Shown here piece after piece: positions 31,487 to 38,656 of a stretch of 64,000 bases of DNA (position 1 is its first letter; each line of letters starts with the position of its first letter). The notes beneath the pieces are model-generated. The model did no database searches. It saw only the letters and a program-made list of their open reading frames with translations, and was not told the DNA's origin. Both the position numbers and the translations under genes were made by a program. This DNA is from Methylophilaceae bacterium LSUCC0717 (GTDB lineage: Bacteria > Pseudomonadota > Gammaproteobacteria > Burkholderiales > Methylophilaceae): the NCBI GenBank assembly GCA_024919195.1, contig CP103436.1:372001-436000 (forward strand), given 5' to 3'.

Positions 31487-32338
31487 ATGAATAATACCGA
31501 TAAGCAATTTATGTTTGAATTTAATTTTCATGAGTATGGCAGTATTGATGCTAAAGACTATGAGAAGGAAAAAAAATTACTCCTTATAGAGTTGGCGAAA
31601 CTGCAACAGTGGGTAATTAAGAATAAAAAAAAGATTGCCGTCGTCTTTGAGGGAAGAGATACGGCTGGAAAAACAGGAAGCATCTCTACAATCTCAAAAT
31701 ACCTTATCCCAAAATTTTATCGACTAGTTGCCTTGGGGTACCCTAAACCTTCAGAATCTAAAAATTGGTTTAAAAGATATGAAAAACATTTGCCGAAAGA
31801 AGGCCAAATTGTTTTTTTTGACCGCTCCTGGTACACCCGTGCGTTAGTTGAGGCAACCATGAACTACTGTTCTAAAAGACAATATGCAAACTTCATGAAT
31901 AAAGTAGTTGGATGGGAAGAGAAGTTAATTCAATCCGGTACAGAGATCGTTAAATTTTATCTCTCCATCGATAAAAAAACCCAAGCCAGAAGAACTCAAG
32001 AGCGAGCAAATAGCCCTTTAGTCTATTGGAAGATCAGTGACAATGATTTTAAAATGCTTGAATCCTGGGATGTCTTTACTTTTTATAAACAACAGATGTT
32101 TGATAAGACCTCGCATGGATTATCTCCATGGGTTGTAATCAATGCAAACAACAAAAGGGTGGCAAGTTTAAATGCATTAAGATACCTTTTGATGCAAATC
32201 CCATATGATGGGAAAAATTTACCAAAACCAAAAAAATGGTCTAAGAGTATGAATAACTATGAAATCACTCTCAAAGGCCAACACTTTTCCGGATTAACAT
32301 TCGAACAATATAAGGTACTGAACGATCTAAAAAATTAA
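31487..32338 (+). CDS. ppk2: polyphosphate kinase 2 family protein
   Basis: Nucleotide phosphotransferase moving phosphate between polyphosphate and nucleoside mono- or diphosphates. The 283-residue single-domain P-loop protein has Walker A EGRDTAGKTG (55-64), Walker B-like VFFDRSWYTRA and the lid arginines ARRTQERANSPL. Class (I or III) and direction cannot be read safely. It is preceded by a good PHO box, consistent with use of polyphosphate in phosphate stress. The first ATG may be too close to the promoter; Met-9 (31511) is an alternative start. Confidence 0.9.
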   Translation: MNNTDKQFMFEFNFHEYGSIDAKDYEKEKKLLLIELAKLQQWVIKNKKKIAVVFEGRDTAGKTGSISTISKYLIPKFYRLVALGYPKPSESKNWFKRYEKHLPKEGQIVFFDRSWYTRALVEATMNYCSKRQYANFMNKVVGWEEKLIQSGTEIVKFYLSIDKKTQARRTQERANSPLVYWKISDNDFKMLESWDVFTFYKQQMFDKTSHGLSPWVVINANNKRVASLNALRYLLMQIPYDGKNLPKPKKWSKSMNNYEITLKGQHFSGLTFEQYKVLNDLKN

Positions 32339-33540
32339 TTAGTGATCTCGTTTGCTGCAAGCAATTTATTATTAGGCTTATCTGCAGAAAAATCGTGAAC
32401 AACTTCTTCATACAGCGCTATTAATTTTTCTGTTTGTGCCACAGAACCCCATTTTTGTTTAGCCTCTTTTTTTGCTTTCATAGACATTTGCCATAGTTTT
32501 TTCTTATTATTTAAAAGTGTGAGGCATGTTTTTGCAAATTCTTTTGGATCATCTTTTGCGATTATCGCACCCGGATTATTTTCAAGTATCGACTTCGTGC
32601 CATTTTCAGCTAAAGCTACAACAGGTAAACCTTGTGCCATTGCCTCAATTAGAACGAGACCTTGTGTTTCTGTTTTGGAGGAAAAAATAAACAAATCAGA
32701 TGAAGCGTAGCAGTTTAAGAGCTCATGGTCTGCTTCCAGATAACCGGTCAATATGACGGAATGTTCTAAATTCAAATCTTTAATTAATTTTTGAATATGC
32801 TCAAAAGCTGGGCCTTCCCCAGTAATTAGAAATTTAATAGATTTATTTTCCTTTGCGATATATTTGAACGCATGCAACAAAAAGTCTATATTTTTTTCAT
32901 GTGCGACCCGACCAACAAACAGTAATAATTGGTCAGTTGGTGAGATGTTGTATAACTTTCTGAAAGTATACTTGTCAGTCTTTTTAAAAGATTTATCTGG
33001 AAGGCCTGTGGGGACGACCTTAATCGGTTTAGTCACACGATAATTTTTTAAAGTTTCTTTTAGTTGTTCAGATGGGGAAATAATGCCGTTGCAATGGTTA
33101 CATAAATATTTAGCAATGTTTCTTGAAAGCCATCGTGCAAAACTTTCTGGAAGTATCGGCATATAAAGATGAAGGTAGTCTTCAAAGGATGTATGGTATG
33201 TTTCAACAATCGGTATATTTAAGATTTTTGCTAACTTTTTACCATAGTAGTGTGCAATAAACGGAGTCTGAATGTGAATCAAATCAAATTTTTGTTTTTT
33301 TATCCATTTTGTTTTTTTATTTAACTCTGACCATGACATTAAATGATCCTCAGGATCAAAAAAAATTGGTTTAGATTTAATGGTCGTTACTGTCTTATCC
33401 GTATTTGTTTCATTATAGGATGGACATATTAAATGCACTTCATGGCCTAATTTTATTAAATCATTTTTGAACACCTTGATTGAAGTCGACACCCCATTTA
33501 CCCTGGGAAAGTAAACATCAGATAAGAATAAAATTTTCAT
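32335..33540 (-). CDS. GT4 glycosyltransferase, candidate diacylglycerol glucosyltransferase
   Basis: A 401-residue GT-B fold enzyme. ATG at 33540 (MKILFLSDVYFPRVNGVSTS) is chosen over an upstream extension into the PAP2 gene. The N-terminal NGVSTS and YHTSFEDYLHLY segments resemble 1,2-diacylglycerol 3-glucosyltransferases of the GT4 family. The C-terminal half has the nucleotide-sugar site with VGRVAHEKN and the E-x7-E element ETQGLVLIEAMAQG. It is second in an operon after pap2, overlapping it by 23 bases. The lipid-acceptor role is inferred from motif and context. Confidence 0.75.
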   Translation of the reverse strand: MKILFLSDVYFPRVNGVSTSIKVFKNDLIKLGHEVHLICPSYNETNTDKTVTTIKSKPIFFDPEDHLMSWSELNKKTKWIKKQKFDLIHIQTPFIAHYYGKKLAKILNIPIVETYHTSFEDYLHLYMPILPESFARWLSRNIAKYLCNHCNGIISPSEQLKETLKNYRVTKPIKVVPTGLPDKSFKKTDKYTFRKLYNISPTDQLLLFVGRVAHEKNIDFLLHAFKYIAKENKSIKFLITGEGPAFEHIQKLIKDLNLEHSVILTGYLEADHELLNCYASSDLFIFSSKTETQGLVLIEAMAQGLPVVALAENGTKSILENNPGAIIAKDDPKEFAKTCLTLLNNKKKLWQMSMKAKKEAKQKWGSVAQTEKLIALYEEVVHDFSADKPNNKLLAANEITN

Positions 33541-34075
33541 AATTTTTGTAATACATAAATATATTAAAAATGATATAACCAATCAACCCACCAACAAATA
33601 CATCTGAGGGATAGTGCATTCCAAGAATCACTCTTGAAAGAGCTATCAGCATAGTAAAAATAAGTAATATTTCTGAAACAAATGAGAAATAAAAGATTAA
33701 TATCAGTGAAAAAATTACTGCATGTAATGTATGCCCTGAGGGAAAGCTAAATTGATCAAGAATTTTTCCTCCTAGGTATATAGATTGGTTTATTTTATAA
33801 GGCCTAGGTCGGTTGATTTTTTTCTTAAGTATTTTATAGATTGCTGTGCCAATCAAACCAAAACTAATCATTTCTATTGAGATAAGAATACCTCTGTCGG
33901 ATTTGAAGGGAATCAAAAAGATTATTAAATACCAGATCTTTCCATTACCTAACCAACTTATAAAATTGAAGAAGTATTGTATGTATAGTTTTTTAGATAG
34001 ACGATTAAGTTTTATGCACCAATCAGTGTCTACCTTATTGCATTGATTAATAATTGATCTAATGGTTTTTGGCAT
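33518..34075 (-). CDS. PAP2 family membrane phosphatase (candidate phosphatidate phosphatase)
   Basis: A 185-residue membrane protein with about five helices and all three acid-phosphatase motifs: KKKINRPRP, PSGHT and SRVILGMHYPSD. The family dephosphorylates lipid phosphates such as phosphatidate, phosphatidylglycerol phosphate or undecaprenyl diphosphate. Its place between a PHO box and a glycosyltransferase favours supply of diacylglycerol. First gene of a two-gene minus-strand operon. Confidence 0.85.
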   Translation of the reverse strand: MPKTIRSIINQCNKVDTDWCIKLNRLSKKLYIQYFFNFISWLGNGKIWYLIIFLIPFKSDRGILISIEMISFGLIGTAIYKILKKKINRPRPYKINQSIYLGGKILDQFSFPSGHTLHAVIFSLILIFYFSFVSEILLIFTMLIALSRVILGMHYPSDVFVGGLIGYIIFNIFMYYKNYENFILI

Positions 34076-34097
34076 AATTGCAGATTATTTAATGAAT

Positions 34098-34115
34098 GTG
34101 AAACTTTTATGACAT
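34098..34115 (-). promoter_or_regulatory. PHO box upstream of pap2
   Basis: Read on the minus strand: ATGTCAT-AAAA-GTTTCAC, two units at 11-bp spacing. AATAAT lies 8 bp further downstream (34089-34084) as a possible -10, and the pap2 start codon is at 34075. Confidence 0.6.
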
Positions 34116-34154
34116 CTTTAATTTTTTTTAAAAAATGTATTAATTTATTTCTCC

Positions 34155-34172
34155 ATGTCACAAAAATGTAAT
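34155..34172 (+). promoter_or_regulatory. PHO box upstream of the second GT4 gene
   Basis: ATGTCAC-AAAA-ATGTAAT, two units at 11-bp spacing, lies 24 bp before the start codon at 34196. It is divergent from the box at 34098-34115, so one short intergenic region carries a site for each direction. Confidence 0.6.
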
Positions 34173-34195
34173 ATTTAGATGAAAAAATTACCAGC

Positions 34196-35179
34196 ATGAA
34201 TAAGATACTTATTGCTACAGATACATACGAGCAGGTGAATGGTGTATCAACAACCTATAAGAATATTTTCAAATGTTCCAAAAAGAAAATAAAAATTATT
34301 CATCCAGCGTTGTTTAAATATAAATCTTTTAAAGCTTATCCAGAAATACAATTTTGTTTTCAATTCTTAAAAGTATACAAAGCAATTAAAAAATACAGTC
34401 CAACACATATTCATATTGCAACAGAGGGCCCCGTTGGACTGGTTGCGAGAATCTATTGCAAATTGAATAAACTAACTTTTACTTCTGCTTACCATACAAG
34501 ATTCCCAGAATATCTAGAGTCATATTTTGGACATTTTAAAAATATTGCTTACATGTATCTAAAATTATTTCATAAGAAATCAAAGATGATCTTTGTTCCA
34601 AGCAGGTCTTGTATGGATGATTTAAAAAATTTAGGATTTTCTAAGTTACATTTATGGACGAGAGGAGTATCTGAAGAATTAATTATTAATGCTCCTTATT
34701 CTAAAAAAAATGGAAAAAAAATTAAAGTATTGTATGTTGGAAGGGTTTCTAAAGAAAAAAATCTCTTAAAGCTTTGTGAGTTACATCAATATTTTGACAT
34801 CACCATCGTTGGTGATGGTCCAATTAAAAACGAACTTGAAAATAACTATAAAAATATTAAATTTGTTGGTTACAAATTTGGAAAAGAGCTAGCAAAGTTC
34901 TATCATTCGAATGATGTGTTTTGTTTTCCGAGTCTGACTGACACCTTTGGTATTGTCATCATTGAGGCGTTGTCGAATGGTCTTCCGGTCGCAGCCTATA
35001 ATGTTACAGGTCCAAAAGATATTGTCACACCTGGTGTTGATGGGTTTCTTGGATCTAATTTAAAAGAAAATATAGAGCTTGCTTTTAAATTAAATAGACT
35101 AAAAATAAAAAAAGAATCATCCAAAAAATGGTCATGGCAACAATGTCACGACATATTAATCTCAGGTCTTACACATTGA
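34196..35179 (+). CDS. GT4 glycosyltransferase, SqdX/MgtA-like, candidate lipid glycosyltransferase
   Basis: A 327-residue, rather short GT-B enzyme. ATDTYEQVNGVSTTY and YHTRFPEYLESYFG resemble the acceptor-side motifs of SqdX/MgtA-type lipid glycosyltransferases. VGRVSKEKN and DTFGIVIIEALSNG form the nucleotide-sugar site. The following ugd gene makes UDP-glucuronate, so a glucuronosyl transfer to diacylglycerol is a reasonable inference. No signal peptide. Donor and acceptor are unproven. Confidence 0.72.
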   Translation: MNKILIATDTYEQVNGVSTTYKNIFKCSKKKIKIIHPALFKYKSFKAYPEIQFCFQFLKVYKAIKKYSPTHIHIATEGPVGLVARIYCKLNKLTFTSAYHTRFPEYLESYFGHFKNIAYMYLKLFHKKSKMIFVPSRSCMDDLKNLGFSKLHLWTRGVSEELIINAPYSKKNGKKIKVLYVGRVSKEKNLLKLCELHQYFDITIVGDGPIKNELENNYKNIKFVGYKFGKELAKFYHSNDVFCFPSLTDTFGIVIIEALSNGLPVAAYNVTGPKDIVTPGVDGFLGSNLKENIELAFKLNRLKIKKESSKKWSWQQCHDILISGLTH

Positions 35180-36342
35180 AAATTGCAGTTGCGGGTATTG
35201 GGTATGTTGGGTTAGCAAATGCAATTATGCTCGATCAATCCTATCAGGTTACTTTGCTTGATTTAAATGATGCGAAAGTCGACCTTATCAATAAACATAT
35301 ATCACCCATTAAGGACTCAATGATTGATGAGTTTCTACCTAATGTAAGTAAATCATTTAAAGCAACGCATAACCTTGAAGAAGCATACTCTGATAAAGAT
35401 CTTGTAATAATTGCGACACCGACAAATTACGATGTTGAGACTAACTCATTTGACACTAGCTCCATTGAGATCACCATTAAAAATATACTTTTATACAACA
35501 AAAAAACCACCATCCTAATTAAATCTACAATTCCAGTTGGATATGTAAATCATGTCAGAGATATTTTTAAGTATGATGATATTTATTTCTCTCCAGAATT
35601 TTTAAGGGAGGGTACAGCCTTGTATGATTGTCTTAATCCCAGCAGAATTGTTATTGGAGGTAAAAATAAAAAAGCTAAAAAGATAGGAAAAATCTTTAAA
35701 AAGTTATCTTTAAATAGGACGGTTCCCGTGATTCATACAAATGCATCTGAGGCAGAATCAATCAAACTATTTGCTAATACTTATCTGGCCATGAGAGTCG
35801 CTTTCTTCAATGAATTAGACACTTATGCATGTAAAAAAAGTTTAGATACTAAGGATATTATCGATGGCGTTTGTACTGATTCAAGAATAGGCCATTTTTA
35901 TAATAATCCATCATTTGGTTATGGCGGCTATTGTTTACCTAAAGATACGAAGCAACTATTATCCTCGTATAATGAAATTCCTAATAATCTAATGAAAGCT
36001 ATTGTGGATAGTAATCATACTAGGAAAGAGTACATTGCAAGTAAGATCAAAGAAAGTAAATCTAAAATTGTTGGGATTTATCGGTTAGTGATGAAATCAA
36101 ACTCTGATAATTTTAGGGAATCTGCAATTTTAGATGTAATTGAACTATTAAAACAACATGGCCAAGAAATGGTTATCTATGAACCATTGTTGAAGGTAAA
36201 TCACATTGACAACATCCCGATAGTGAAATCATTCAAAGAGTTTGTAAACACTTCTAATTTAATTTTAGCCAATAGGGTTGATGCAACGCTAAAACCATAC
36301 TCTGAAAAAATTTTTTCTAGATCAATTTCTAATGAGAATTAA
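35176..36342 (+). CDS. ugd: UDP-glucose 6-dehydrogenase-type nucleotide-sugar dehydrogenase
   Basis: NAD-dependent oxidation of UDP-glucose to UDP-glucuronate. The N-terminal Rossmann glycines are in IAVAGIGYVGLANA. ATPTNYD, STIPVGY and SPEFLREGTALYD follow, then the catalytic Cys in GYGGYCLPKDTKQL. TTG at 35176, overlapping the preceding stop (TTGA), gives 388 residues; the frame is open further upstream. Short Ugd form. It is transcribed with the GT4 gene. Confidence 0.88.
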   Translation: MKIAVAGIGYVGLANAIMLDQSYQVTLLDLNDAKVDLINKHISPIKDSMIDEFLPNVSKSFKATHNLEEAYSDKDLVIIATPTNYDVETNSFDTSSIEITIKNILLYNKKTTILIKSTIPVGYVNHVRDIFKYDDIYFSPEFLREGTALYDCLNPSRIVIGGKNKKAKKIGKIFKKLSLNRTVPVIHTNASEAESIKLFANTYLAMRVAFFNELDTYACKKSLDTKDIIDGVCTDSRIGHFYNNPSFGYGGYCLPKDTKQLLSSYNEIPNNLMKAIVDSNHTRKEYIASKIKESKSKIVGIYRLVMKSNSDNFRESAILDVIELLKQHGQEMVIYEPLLKVNHIDNIPIVKSFKEFVNTSNLILANRVDATLKPYSEKIFSRSISNEN

Positions 36343-36347
36343 GAATT

Positions 36348-36369
36348 ATCATTTTAAAAAATGATTTTT
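36348..36369 (+). terminator. weak A/T hairpin at the ugd / olsB junction
   Basis: ATCATTTT-AA-AAAATGAT (36348-36365) followed by TTTT could end the ugd transcript. It lies over the 3' end of the convergent gene. The stem is only A/T-rich, so strength is doubtful. Confidence 0.35.
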
Positions 36370-37119
36370 ATATCTATCTGGTAAGTCATTAAGATCGAGT
36401 AAAGTTAAAAAATCAGCTGTTAGAAATTCTGGATCCCATGCAGGCTTTCCAATTATTTTTGCCCCAAGTTTAATATAGCCTGTAAGAAGGGGCGGTATAG
36501 ATGCCTGTTGATTATTAAATAATTTATTCACAGGGAGTGGATTCAAAGGTTTTACGTCTTCGATTTCAATGAATTGCTTGTGATCTTTTAAGGATTGATA
36601 AATATTAGCTGCATTATGCCCTCCATCTTTTACAGAAACGCTTGAACAACCGATGAGATACCTATAGTTATTAGTCAACATAAATTTTGCAATTTCTGCC
36701 CATAACATCATGATTACGCTACCTGTTCGATATTTTTTATCTATACAGGCTCGGCCAAGCTCAATCATGTTGTCTTTTAAATCTGATAAGGGTCCAATAT
36801 CAAATTCACTTTCAGTGTATAGAGATCCAAATTCTTTAGCTTTAAATGGAGTAAGAACTCTATAAGTGCCAACGGGCTTATCACTAAAACTATCCTTAAT
36901 AATTAAGTGTTCACAGTATTCATCAAGCTTGTCTCGATCAAGTGAACCCTTAATATTAGCCCCTAATTCTTTTTTAAATATTTTGTACCTTAGTTGCTGG
37001 ACCCTTTTTAGATCTATATCTGTTTGAACCCAGTCAGCAATAATCTCTGGTCTAATTTTTTTCTTTGTAACTTTTAAGGTAATATCTTGGTTTATTATTT
37101 CAGGAGTTAAATTTTTCAT
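36349..37119 (-). CDS. olsB: OlsB-like N-acyltransferase (hemolysin-like GNAT)
   Basis: A 256-residue GNAT-fold protein of the family that includes ornithine N-alpha-acyltransferase OlsB, which uses acyl-ACP for the first step of ornithine-lipid synthesis. RYKIFKKELGA, DEYCEHLIIKD, VGTYRVL, ELGRACIDKKYRTG and YLIGCSSVS follow the family pattern. It is the second gene after plcP, 16 bases apart, with olsA divergent. Amino-acid acceptor (ornithine, lysine, glutamine) is not readable. Confidence 0.78.
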   Translation of the reverse strand: MKNLTPEIINQDITLKVTKKKIRPEIIADWVQTDIDLKRVQQLRYKIFKKELGANIKGSLDRDKLDEYCEHLIIKDSFSDKPVGTYRVLTPFKAKEFGSLYTESEFDIGPLSDLKDNMIELGRACIDKKYRTGSVIMMLWAEIAKFMLTNNYRYLIGCSSVSVKDGGHNAANIYQSLKDHKQFIEIEDVKPLNPLPVNKLFNNQQASIPPLLTGYIKLGAKIIGKPAWDPEFLTADFLTLLDLNDLPDRYKNHFLK

Positions 37120-37135
37120 AAAATATCCTTTTTAA

Positions 37136-37873
37136 TTATTTAATTTCTTTCCAATAAACTAATTTCAATTTCCCATTTTTGTCTTCAACAAGAGCTGATA
37201 GACTTTCCACCCAATCTCCATCGTTGAAGTAGTCAATCCCATTAATTGTTTCTATTTCAGGGTAATGAATATGACCACAGATAACTCCATCACAATTATT
37301 TCTGATGGCCTCGTTTACCATAAACAATTTATATTTTTGAATATATTTCTTTACGTTTTTTGATTTCATTTTTACTTGAGCGGCAAAAGACCAGTGAGGA
37401 AGATTTTTTGCATTTCTCCAGTCTGTAATTTTGTTAGAAATTGAAATAAATAAGGTGTATAAAACATCACCTAACATATTCATAAAGTTTGAAATATTTC
37501 TTACTGAATCAAACTGATCTCCATGAGTTACTAAGATTTTTTTCTTATCTAATGTTTTGTGTATTACTTCTTTTTTAAAGCTAATTGAAGAAAACTTAAT
37601 TAAACCAAGAAAGTTTCTTAGAAATGAATCATGATTACCTGGGACGTATATAATTTTTGTTTTTTTTGATATTTTTAGAATAACTCTTAAAAGCTGATTG
37701 TGTGATTTTGGCCAGTACCATTTTTTATTTAGCTCCCAACCATCAATAATATCTCCAACTAAATAAATTTTATCGGCAGAATTGTGTTTTAGAAAATTTA
37801 TGAGATGGTTAACATTGGAAGCCTTTGTTCCAAGATGAATGTCAGAAATCCATATGGACCTATAATAATTCAT
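37136..37873 (-). CDS. plcP: PlcP-type metallophosphoesterase (candidate phospholipase C)
   Basis: A 245-residue calcineurin-like phosphoesterase. Metal ligands are visible in SDIHLGT (D11, H13), GDIIDGW (D41), PGNHDS (N80, H81), VTHGDQ and CGHIHYPE. The GDIIDGW-x6-WYWPKSHN arrangement matches the PlcP group, which removes headgroups from phospholipids in phosphate-starved rhizobia and marine bacteria, rather than LpxH, its near relative. A full Pho-type promoter lies upstream. PlcP over LpxH is also supported by the neighbours. Confidence 0.8.
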   Translation of the reverse strand: MNYYRSIWISDIHLGTKASNVNHLINFLKHNSADKIYLVGDIIDGWELNKKWYWPKSHNQLLRVILKISKKTKIIYVPGNHDSFLRNFLGLIKFSSISFKKEVIHKTLDKKKILVTHGDQFDSVRNISNFMNMLGDVLYTLFISISNKITDWRNAKNLPHWSFAAQVKMKSKNVKKYIQKYKLFMVNEAIRNNCDGVICGHIHYPEIETINGIDYFNDGDWVESLSALVEDKNGKLKLVYWKEIK

Positions 37874-37900
37874 TTTATTGTTACAAGTTTCATGTGTATG

Positions 37901-37934
37901 ATTCTAAAAAACAAATATGAAAAAAATATGACAA
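37901..37934 (-). promoter_or_regulatory. PHO box and -10 for plcP-olsB
   Basis: On the minus strand TTGTCAT-ATTT-TTTTCAT (37934-37917) is followed 10 bp later by TAGAAT (37906-37901), leaving a leader of about 20 bases to the plcP ATG at 37873. This is the most complete Pho-type promoter in the window. It overlaps the likely olsA start codon on the other strand. Confidence 0.6.
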
Positions 37935-38656
37935 TTAAAACATTAATAATCTACGTTCAAATCGTGGTTCATATTTTTTTAGGATTGATATGTATTATAT
38001 TTTTCCCAATATTAAAAATAAAATACCGAAATAAAGTTATTAAATTTTGGTGTTCAAGTCTATTAAAAATAATTTCTGTTAAGGTCAGCATAAAAAACTT
38101 TAAAGATGTTCGACTGAAGAATGTTATTTTTATGGCTAACCATATTTCATGGTTAGATATTATCCTTATCAACAGCATTAAGCCTTCTATTTTTGTTGCA
38201 AAGTCAGCAGTGAGAAATTGGCCTATATTTGGATTGATGGCCAGCGCATGCAATACAATTTTTTTGAATCGATCATCAAGAAATTCAATTGTTGAGGTTA
38301 CTTCTAAAATTAAAAAAAATATTAATACTAATTCAGTATTTATTTTTCCGGAGGGAACATCTACGCTTGGTTTATCTGTTGGTAAATTTCATAGCAATTT
38401 TTTTCAGGTTGCTGTAGATCTTAATAAATCAATTTATCCAGTATGTATTTGTTATAGAAAAAATAAAATATTCACAGATATTCCAGGGTATGTAGGCGAT
38501 GACACTTTAATGGAATCGATCGTTAAGATTGTTAATGCTGGTGGTTTTGAATCCCGTGTTACATTCTGTAAAAAGATATTATCAAAGAAATTAAATAGAA
38601 AAGAGTTGGCATTAAAAACGCAGGAAACAATTAAGAGTCATTTAAATCAAGACTGA
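37928..38656 (+). CDS. olsA: OlsA/PlsC-like 1-acyl acyltransferase
   Basis: A 242-residue lysophospholipid-acyltransferase-family protein with an N-terminal membrane segment, NHISWLDI (H-x4-D), FLNRSSR and FPEGTSTLG. Beside olsB it most likely adds the second acyl chain of ornithine-type lipid (OlsA), though a phosphatidate-forming PlsC is possible. ATG at 37928 is chosen. In-frame ATGs at 37892 and 37898 would extend it into the divergent leader. The last 26 bases overlap ppx, which is convergent. Confidence 0.75.
   Translation: MTIKTLIIYVQIVVHIFLGLICIIFFPILKIKYRNKVIKFWCSSLLKIISVKVSIKNFKDVRLKNVIFMANHISWLDIILINSIKPSIFVAKSAVRNWPIFGLMASACNTIFLNRSSRNSIVEVTSKIKKNINTNSVFIFPEGTSTLGLSVGKFHSNFFQVAVDLNKSIYPVCICYRKNKIFTDIPGYVGDDTLMESIVKIVNAGGFESRVTFCKKILSKKLNRKELALKTQETIKSHLNQD

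Noticed and set aside
37878-37893. TTGTTAC...GTTTCAT as a plus-strand PHO box for olsA
   Set aside because: The two units are 9 bp apart instead of 11, so they would not face the same side of the helix.
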